This document shows, piece by piece, positions 1 through 4,714 of a stretch of 5,730 bases of DNA. The notes below the pieces were generated by a model, which made no database searches, was not told where the DNA came from, and saw only the letters and a list, made by a program, of their open reading frames with translations. Origin of the DNA: Actinomycetota bacterium. Lineage in GTDB: Bacteria > Actinomycetota > Actinomycetes > S36-B12 > UBA10799. Numbering within the stretch: the first letter of the stretch is position 1; each line of letters starts with the position of its first letter. Where the stretch lies: NCBI GenBank assembly GCA_030837395.1, contig JAUPKO010000097.1:1-5730 (forward strand), in the 5' to 3' direction. A program made the translations under genes and the position numbers.

Positions 1-363
1 CCCTCGGATCTCGCTTCCGACCGGGCTGTCCGGGCGGCGGCTCTTCCTCCGGGGCCACCGACGCGAGGGCGGTTGGCAGGCGGCCAGCCGGAGGGCTTGC
101 GACCGCGCTTCGTGAGCACTTCCATTATGGGGCCGGCGTATGACACACGTTCAACCGCAGATGCGATGTGTCCATTGAGACTGGCACCACGATGCACCGA
201 TGACCGGCCGACAGCGAGGGGGTCGATGCCAAGATGATGTCGTGACGATCGCTGTCAGACGCGCGTCGAGCTTCGCCACGATCGGCTCGAGAGCGTAAAG
301 AGGTCCATCCAGGCCCCCGTAGTCGTTTGCAGCGGCGGGCCCGGGAACCTCAGGAAAGGATCA
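1..363. other. Non-genic left edge with protein-like open frames on the minus strand
   Basis: No gene can be called here with confidence. The minus strand has two adjacent open frames with protein-like composition. The first reads from 360 down to a TGA at 153-151 and includes the stretch YALEPIVAKLDARLTAIV, but it has no ATG and lies directly after a stop at 363-361. The second, in another frame, is open from 254 to the left edge. It has an ATG at 125-123 and an Arg-rich reading that begins MEVLTKRGRKPSG, with KRGRKP resembling an AT-hook core. No ribosome binding site precedes that ATG. The two frames could be one gene broken by a frameshift, or chance openness in GC-rich DNA. The plus strand shows nothing convincing apart from the leader of the next gene. 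Confidence 0.4.
352..360 (+). promoter_or_regulatory. Ribosome binding site of the DUF6907-like gene
   Basis: The purine-rich run AGGAAAGGA lies 3 bases before TTG 364 and 9 bases before ATG 370. The AAAGGA part is too close for TTG but well placed for ATG. The leading AGGA would be 8 bases from TTG. The spacing and the better codon favour ATG 370, but TTG 364 is not excluded. Confidence 0.5.
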
Positions 364-708
364 TTGACGATGGAGATGACGTCCGCGAGTTCCGGGGATG
401 CGTGGTGCCCGCCGTGGTGTGAGCTGCACCACGAGGTGAGCCCCGACTACTGGGTCCATCAGGGTCCAGCCGTGATCGTTCGGTCGGACTACGACCGACC
501 ATTGGCCAGGGTCCTAGCACTCATTGGGATTGTCAGTGGAGAGGACTTCGGCCCCCAGGTGAACGTCGAACTGGTCACCACCAAGGTGGTCGAGAACGAC
601 GGGAGCCACACCTACGCGCCAGTCTCGCTCTCCCCGGAGGAAGCCCAGCGCCTCGCTGAGGCGCTCGGGGAAGCGGCTAGAGCCCTCGACGGCTACCCGC
701 GAGCCTGA
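364..708 (+). CDS. DUF6907-like small protein with CPxWC motif
   Basis: This is a small soluble protein, 114 residues from TTG 364 or 112 from ATG 370. Near the N-terminus it has the motif WCPPWCELHH (Cys15, Cys19, His22, His23, counted from TTG), followed by a second His at 32 in VHQGP. A short beta-rich middle part follows. The C-terminal helix is introduced by LSPEEAQRLAEALGEAARAL. This order (CPxWC, 'H.GP', beta strands, 'LtpeeA..LA.aL..A') matches what I know of the actinobacterial DUF6907 family, whose function is unknown. The clustered Cys and His suggest metal binding, which is inference. Such proteins often sit in accessory regions near regulators, but no partner gene is adjacent here. 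Codon use is coding-like, and an AGGAAAGGA sequence precedes the start. There is no signal peptide or membrane segment. Confidence 0.8.
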   Translation: MTMEMTSASSGDAWCPPWCELHHEVSPDYWVHQGPAVIVRSDYDRPLARVLALIGIVSGEDFGPQVNVELVTTKVVENDGSHTYAPVSLSPEEAQRLAEALGEAARALDGYPRA

Positions 709-1410
709 ACGACGGTTGTCACGCCTTCACCGGCGAGAGCAAACGCATACCCGCATTCGCGTCTTCTGCCGAGGAGGTCCGAGGCAGTACGGCGTGAGAT
801 GCGTGACTGGGCGGTGAGACGCGACAGCGTGGCCGTGAGGCTGAAGGGCACTGCAACGGATACCTAATCCCATGCACCAGCCAAAAACTCGGGCCATATT
901 CCGACGTGATGGCGAAAGAAGAGCCTAGGCGCTTGGCTCCCACTCCGACAGTCGCCCGCAACCTTGAGCAACTCTTGGACGCTGTAGTTCTCACGGAGTC
1001 GGAGTTTCGGACGAAGAAGTGGCAAGTACTCAGTTCCTAGCGCCGAGACAACACCCACGAGTCTCGTGGAGCTGGTTCGTAGTAGGACTCAGCCACCGTC
1101 TGGTGAGGCATTGGTGCGAGTTCGCAGGCCACACGCTTCAAGTGGCAGGCGGCCATGGTCCTCTGTGGCGCCCGCCTTCTTGGCTTTCACAAGTGTCTGG
1201 CTCAGCTCCAAGACCCGCTGGGCCCAAAGGGCGCTTCCCCTCCGGTAGTTGTGCCGCGACTGGTTCGACTTGGCCGTCGATGACCGACTCGTGGTAGGTG
1301 ACTGGCGGCATGGGGAGTGAGTGCCAGAGGAGTGAACCCGTTCTTCGTATCCGAGATCGTGGTACGGCAGGTATGTTTCTAGGCAGCATCGCTTCGATCT
1401 TGGTGGGGCT
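709..1410. other. 702-bp gap with no convincing gene; scattered coding-like patches
   Basis: No full gene is supported. Three patches read like protein. First, the plus frame that continues after the stop at 706-708 is open to a TAA at 865-867 and ends SEAVRREMRDWAVRRDSVAV..., an Arg-rich helical sequence. Second, a 43-codon plus-strand frame runs from ATG 909 to TAG 1038-1040. It begins MAKEEPRRLAPTPTVARNLE and has no ribosome binding site. Third, a minus-strand frame ending at 1089 contains ALWAQRVLELSQTLVKAKKA, but the same open frame overlaps the start of the 1411 gene in antisense. The patches lie in different frames and strands, each short and without start signals. They look more like relics of degraded genes than working genes. 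No tRNA, insertion sequence or long inverted repeat was seen. Confidence 0.5.
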
Positions 1411-2160
1411 ATGGGTTCTGGTGACTCTGGGAATGACGTTGACCGTCGACTGCACCTGTTCCCGCTGGAGATCCTGAACATATGGCAGCGCGCCCACGGA
1501 GCCCTGGATATCCAGTCGCAGGAACTCTTCCTAGGCAACCCCATCCTTTCCGATATCGGCCGCTACCGACGGGACTCGGTCGAAGACGCCATCCAACGTC
1601 GCGCGAAGCTCACCGAGATCCTCGCGCTGTTGGTGGCCGCTCATCCGCCGGTACTCAGTGTCCACTCTCAGTCAAGTGAGGTTGGATATAGACGGGCTTG
1701 GAAGAACGAGAAGGCGGAGCAGCGCCGCTTGTCTCCTTCCCCGCCGGAGTCCATCCTGTGGGAGCACTTGCACGATGGGAAGCTCGGCGGATTCCGCTTC
1801 ATCCGTGAGTATGAGATTCTCGGTTGGTTCGCCGACTTCTACTGCCCTGAACGTCGGCTGGTGATCGAGGTCGATGGCCGTCAGCACCGCTACCGGCGAG
1901 AAGAGGACCGCGCTCGCGACCTGGCGATGCGACGAGCAGGGTTTCGAGTTCGGCGCTTCACCGCGCACCGCGTCACCCGCTACACACCGAGGGTGGTCAA
2001 CGAAATCAGGACGGCACTTGGCCTTGACCCAGAGCCACTCCCAGGAGAGCACTGGGATAGCTCGAAACTCTGGGAGGTTGTCATGCGGCATCAGGCGATA
2101 GTCAGGCGCCGCGACAGCCAGCGTGCCGAAGGCGACTCGGACGACGGCAGCGAACCCTGA
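1411..2160 (+). CDS. DUF559 / Vsr-like PD-(D/E)XK nuclease-fold protein
   Basis: This is a 249-residue soluble protein. Residues about 108-203 fit the DUF559 family (endonuclease-like fold related to Vsr). The first helix starts SPPESILWEHL, with Glu113. The strand GWFADFYCPE carries Asp142, and RRLVIEVDGRQH carries Glu153, Asp155 and His159. A helix with Asp166 and Asp170 follows, then GFRVRRFTAHRV. This is the expected order E...D...ExDG..H...D..RD...G..V.RF, so the active site looks intact. Family knowledge suggests DNA nicking or cleavage, but few members are characterised, so the substrate is unknown. Residues 1-107 are a mostly helical part I do not recognise, and the last 25 residues are a charged tail. 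ATG 1411 is the only plausible start: the frame is open back to a TGA at 1333-1335 but has no other start codon. The GGTGGGG before it is only 2 bases away, a weak fit. It stands alone, with no methylase or other partner beside it. Confidence 0.8.
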   Translation: MGSGDSGNDVDRRLHLFPLEILNIWQRAHGALDIQSQELFLGNPILSDIGRYRRDSVEDAIQRRAKLTEILALLVAAHPPVLSVHSQSSEVGYRRAWKNEKAEQRRLSPSPPESILWEHLHDGKLGGFRFIREYEILGWFADFYCPERRLVIEVDGRQHRYRREEDRARDLAMRRAGFRVRRFTAHRVTRYTPRVVNEIRTALGLDPEPLPGEHWDSSKLWEVVMRHQAIVRRRDSQRAEGDSDDGSEP

Positions 2161-2248
2161 CTGCGCGTCGCACCTCCGCGCGGATTCGATCAAGGTCAAC
2201 GGTGACGTCGACCACTCCCAGACTCCGGAACCTGTAAGCGGAGGTGAC

Positions 2249-2289
2249 GGGTCGCGTGTCCCCGTGCATGACGCCCCGTGCGCGGACCC
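2249..2289. terminator. Possible hairpin between convergent genes
   Basis: GGGTCGCG at 2249-2256 can pair with CGCGGACCC at 2281-2289, with one G bulged at 2285 and a 24-base loop. It lies in the 139-bp space where the DUF559 gene (ending at 2160) and the secreted-protein gene (ending at 2300 on the minus strand) converge, so it could stop transcription from both sides. There is no run of T on either side, and the loop is long. This is a weak candidate. Confidence 0.25.
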
Positions 2290-2299
2290 CCTGGCTTGG

Positions 2300-3004
2300 C
2301 TAGCGAGCCGTCACGAGAGCTGATGCGTCCGTTGCCCAACTGCTGCCGCTTGCGATGAGCCTGACCTTGGACCCGGGCCGTCCCGAGGCCCACGACATCG
2401 TTGAGGCAAACTTGCCGAAAGAGTCCGCAGATACCGCGCCCATCTCCTTCCACGTGCCCTTGTCACGGACAAGGATCGTTACCTTGGAACGGGTCCCCAA
2501 GTCGCCCTCGCTCGTCGAAGCGGTGATCCTCCCCGATAACCGGAGGGTCCCCTGACGGATGGTCGCCTTAAGGATCGTGAACCGAGAAGGCGCTTTGCCG
2601 ACGGTCACGGTGAACGGTTCAAACGGCACCACCGGATCTCCGGCAAGCCTCCCGTACCCAGTGACCGTGTAGGTACCCGGGCCTTCGCCTCCGCCATACG
2701 GGCATGCCTCCATGTATGTCTTCTGACTCGTCTGCGCCGGCTCCAACGACGGCACGTCGTACAGAAGGTCGCTTGATCCCTGTTGGCGTGCCTCAAGGCG
2801 GAAGAATGTCATGTCACTCCCCGACAGCCGGGAGATTGTGATCGGAAGAGCCACGCATTCGTCCCCATCGAAGACGACGTCCTTCGCGACGATCGAGAAC
2901 GACGAAACACCCACGGTGACGGTTGCGCTCCCCTCTGCGACGGCGACCGGCGCTAGGACGAAGAAAACCCCGGCACTTGCGATGGCGACTGATGCCAGGC
3001 GCAC
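2300..3004 (-). CDS. Secreted beta-rich protein of unknown function
   Basis: The precursor has 234 residues and is exported through a Sec-type signal peptide. It has a short N-terminus with Arg2, a hydrophobic core at residues 4-20, and a likely cut after AVA (residues 21-23) before EGSATV. The mature protein appears to have two beta-sandwich-like halves. Residues about 25-137 contain the only two cysteines, Cys50 and Cys101, which could form a disulfide. Residues about 140-232 follow the pattern 'G.L.LSGRI...G...V.ILVRDKGTW..MG.VSAD.FGKF......G..VRL.A', typical of Ig-like repeats in surface proteins. No catalytic motif or cell-wall sorting signal is visible. The frame is open further upstream with an ATG at 3049. 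However, the GTG at 3004-3002 has GGGAGGT just before it and gives a clean signal peptide, so I prefer it. It is divergent from the membrane protein at 3235. Function is unknown; a binding or envelope-associated role is inference. Confidence 0.8.
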   Translation of the reverse strand: MRLASVAIASAGVFFVLAPVAVAEGSATVTVGVSSFSIVAKDVVFDGDECVALPITISRLSGSDMTFFRLEARQQGSSDLLYDVPSLEPAQTSQKTYMEACPYGGGEGPGTYTVTGYGRLAGDPVVPFEPFTVTVGKAPSRFTILKATIRQGTLRLSGRITASTSEGDLGTRSKVTILVRDKGTWKEMGAVSADSFGKFASTMSWASGRPGSKVRLIASGSSWATDASALVTAR

Positions 3005-3234
3005 TAGTACCTCCCGATCCGCGCGGCCGCCACCCGCTGGGAGCCGCAACGAGTACGGAACGCGTCAGCACCCAGCGCATCACACTTGACGTTGAAAGCC
3101 ACGGCTTACCCCCATCTCCGAGGAATCCAGCGCCCAGCGTCCCACGAGAAGAACGCTGAAGGAGCGGCTTCTGAACCACCTGCGCCTGCCATACCGGGCA
3201 TCTACGATGGGGCCACGACGATGACGGGGGTCAG
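3005..3234. promoter_or_regulatory. Divergent intergenic promoter region
   Basis: This 230-bp spacer must carry the 5' signals of both the secreted-protein gene (minus) and the membrane-protein gene (plus). For the plus gene, TTGACG at 3086-3091 looks like a -35 element but has no convincing -10 at the right distance. TACGAT at 3203-3208, 26 bases before ATG 3235, fits a TAnnnT -10 but lacks a -35. GGGGG at 3226-3230 is a weak ribosome binding site 4 bases from that ATG. No operator-like palindrome stands out. Promoter positions are tentative. Confidence 0.35.
3009..3015 (-). promoter_or_regulatory. Ribosome binding site fixing the GTG start
   Basis: On the minus strand GGGAGGT (plus-strand 3015 to 3009) ends 4 bases before the GTG at 3004-3002, a near-ideal Shine-Dalgarno match and spacing. 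It decides the start of the secreted protein against the upstream ATG at 3049, which would put 15 extra residues before the signal peptide. Confidence 0.85.
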
Positions 3235-4296
3235 ATGTCCGAAGCAGCGAACGCTCCCCAACGGGCGGGAGCGAAGACACCAGGCATCGTGATCGCTGCC
3301 TTCGTCTGCTCGTTGGGCGGGTTCCTGTGTGGCGTTCCCGCGGTCGTTGGCCTGGTCCTCGGGATCGTCGGCCGGGGGCGCGCCAAGGCGACAGGGCAAG
3401 GAATCGGCTTGGCCACCGCAGCCATCGTGGTGTCGTCACTGTGGCTCGCCCTCGGCGCCCTTCTCGCTGTGCTTGCCCTGACGATGCCTGCAAGCACGGG
3501 ATCGAAAGAGCCCAGCCAACCGGCGTCTCCGGTTGCTGTTCCCACGGCCAGCGCGACACCGTTCCCTTCGGCAACGTCATCACCTGCCGCGTCGGCGGCG
3601 CCCTCCACGCAGTCCGCTGCGCCCGAGGTCACACCAACGGCGTCTGAATCGGCAGCTCCGAGCCCCACAGTGGACGCCGAGGCGGCGTTTATCGCAGACT
3701 TCCGTGCGCGACCGGCGGTGCCTGAGGGTTACTCCTACGCGCGCCCTGCCACGAAGACCGACGCCAAGCTCCTCAAGAACGGCAGGGCGGTATGCAGGAC
3801 GTTCGATCGGTACGAGCCCGTCGAAGCAGTCGGGATCCTCGTCGCGAGAACTCTGGCCCAGTACGACGACGAGGACGGGATCATCGATTCGGCTTTGACA
3901 TACCTCTGCCCTCAGCACGTAGGCGCCTTGACGCCGCTCGAGAGGGTCTACGCCAGTGATGATGGCTTCTTCGAGGAGCTCGCACTGACGAACACCTTCA
4001 CCCTGGTCCTCACCGGCATCGACGATCAGGGCCGGCCAAGGCCTGACTACTCAGACATCAACACCCTGAAGGACGTCGTCCTGTACTGCCGAGTGCTGGA
4101 TGGTTCCGAGCCTTGGGCGTTCTTCCGGGCCACGGACGCACTCAGCCCGCCCGGTGCGACCCCATCACTAGACAGGTACCAAGGGCTGTTGAACGTTGCC
4201 CACTTCTACGTGTGTCCCGATACTCGCTACACCCCGGAGAACGTGTTTCGCCAATATGTGAAGCGCTACATCTTCGGGAACGAATCGTTGGGCTAA
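3235..4296 (+). CDS. Membrane-anchored protein: DUF4190-like anchor, Pro/Ser/Thr/Ala stalk, two DUF732-like domains
   Basis: This is a 353-residue envelope protein. Residues about 17-83 form a DUF4190-like anchor. Hydrophobic segments at 17-46 (broken by CGVPA, possibly a helical hairpin) and 57-83 flank the basic loop GRGRAKATGQGIGLA. With that loop cytoplasmic, the rest would lie outside the cell. Residues about 85-146 are a low-complexity Ser/Thr/Ala/Pro stalk. The first globular module (about 147-228) contains FIADFRARPAVPEGYSY, then Cys187 and Cys225 in YLCPQH. It fits the DUF732 pattern known from actinobacterial exported proteins (a D/F...L start, GR.VC, ending in a 'YCP' motif). The second module (about 243-330) repeats the layout, with FFEELA, Cys285 in YCRVLDG and Cys327 in YVCPDT. 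Each module probably has one internal disulfide (inference). DUF732 has no known activity, and none is visible here. ATG 3235 follows a weak GGGGG site. The gene stands alone, divergent from the secreted-protein gene. Confidence 0.8.
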   Translation: MSEAANAPQRAGAKTPGIVIAAFVCSLGGFLCGVPAVVGLVLGIVGRGRAKATGQGIGLATAAIVVSSLWLALGALLAVLALTMPASTGSKEPSQPASPVAVPTASATPFPSATSSPAASAAPSTQSAAPEVTPTASESAAPSPTVDAEAAFIADFRARPAVPEGYSYARPATKTDAKLLKNGRAVCRTFDRYEPVEAVGILVARTLAQYDDEDGIIDSALTYLCPQHVGALTPLERVYASDDGFFEELALTNTFTLVLTGIDDQGRPRPDYSDINTLKDVVLYCRVLDGSEPWAFFRATDALSPPGATPSLDRYQGLLNVAHFYVCPDTRYTPENVFRQYVKRYIFGNESLG

Positions 4297-4345
4297 CCCA
4301 GTTGCAGGAAGGGGCGCCTCAGCAACCTTCGCGAGCGCAATGTCC

Positions 4346-4427
4346 GTCGACCACGAGCGCACGGCAGTGGGCCGTGTCGGTTCTAGGTCGACCACTAGCG
4401 CACGGCAGCGGGCCGTGTCGGTGCTAG
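4346..4427. repeat. Two tandem copies of a 41-bp repeat, each with a hairpin
   Basis: Copies at 4346-4386 and 4387-4427 are head-to-tail and match at 38 of 41 positions. Each begins GTCGACCAC and ends CTAG. Each contains a perfect 6-bp inverted repeat, CACGGC / GCCGTG, around a 5-base loop (4360-4376 and 4401-4417). The three differences fall at repeat positions 10, 23 and 38, in the flanks or the loop, so both stems are intact. The joint makes the palindrome GGTCGACC at 4386-4393. The position, 50 bases past the stop of the plus gene and between convergent genes, would suit a two-way transcription stop or a REP-like element. No T run follows, so this is inference. No third copy was seen. Confidence 0.9.
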
Positions 4428-4436
4428 AACGTCCCA

Positions 4437-4667
4437 TCATGTCCCGTCATCCGGCTCGAACCGCTCGTCGAACCACGTCGCCGCATCATCCCGTCTGCGC
4501 TGCTGCGCGCTGCGACGCGCCAACTCAGCAGAATGTCACCCGATGTCGTCGAGTGGATCACCAAGCGGCAGCTCGGCGACACGGTCACCAGGTACCGTCA
4601 CGACGTCCCCGCCAGCGAACCCACCCAGACGGCTAACCTTGTCCGGCGCCGCAGATCGAGTGGTCAT
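4437..4667 (-). pseudogene. Possible gene remnant with an in-frame stop
   Basis: From ATG 4667-4665 the minus strand reads 43 codons (MTTRSAAPDKVSRLGGF...ELPLGDPLDDIG) to a TGA at 4538-4536. The same frame then continues for 32 codons to a TGA at 4439-4437, with a charged tail containing RRRDDAATWFDERFEPDD. That tail looks like a genuine C-terminus of an actinobacterial protein, with third positions about four fifths G or C. The stop is one base from TGG (Trp), so a single nonsense change could have broken one gene. Upstream in frame, within 4709-4677, the reading LRFGVHDPFAV faintly recalls the SsgA-family start 'LRYD..DPYAV', but the SsgA core does not follow. No ribosome binding site was found. 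It may also be chance. Confidence 0.25.
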
Positions 4668-4714
4668 CGCTATCCGTACGGCAAACGGGTCGTGAACTCC
4701 GAAGCGCAGGGCAG

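Larger units (their letters stand above)
4297..4714. other. 418-bp intergenic region between convergent genes: tandem repeat and possible gene remnant
   Basis: The region starts with about 50 bases without features. The 41-bp tandem repeat follows (4346-4427), then 287 bases in which short frames on both strands look partly coding. On the plus strand, ATG 4533 opens 61 codons to a TAG at 4716-4718, with mostly G or C at third positions in its first half but no ribosome binding site or recognised family. On the minus strand, a frame interrupted by one stop reads well on both sides of it. They are antisense to each other, so at most one is real. No classical terminator with a T run, tRNA or transposase is visible. 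Confidence 0.5.

Noticed and set aside
480..500. Inverted repeat GGTCGG / CCGACC
   Set aside because: It lies inside the DUF6907-like coding region, is only 6 bp, and is expected by chance in GC-rich coding DNA.
1089..1544. Minus-strand 151-codon frame, partly helical near its C-terminus
   Set aside because: Its first part is low-quality Ser/Arg/Pro-rich sequence antisense to the well-supported 1411 gene, and it has no ribosome binding site. Only the patch around 1100-1250 reads like protein, which I note as a possible relic.
1672..2199. 175-codon minus-strand frame
   Set aside because: It lies opposite the DUF559 nuclease domain, whose motifs and conserved residues are clear. It is a mirror frame of GC-rich coding DNA.
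3005..3049. Longer start (ATG 3049) for the secreted protein
   Set aside because: It would place 15 polar and charged residues before the signal peptide and ignores the GGGAGGT in front of the GTG at 3004.
3080..3668. Long minus-strand frames opposite the start of the membrane protein
   Set aside because: Arg/Pro/Ala-rich translations with no family resemblance, antisense to the DUF4190 anchor and the repetitive stalk, which produce open mirror frames.
4301..4326. GTTGC / GCAAC stem just after the membrane-protein gene as a terminator
   Set aside because: Only 5 bp, a 16-base loop and no T run; too weak to call.
4346..4427. CRISPR array
   Set aside because: The two 41-bp units are directly adjacent with no spacers, and no cas gene is present.
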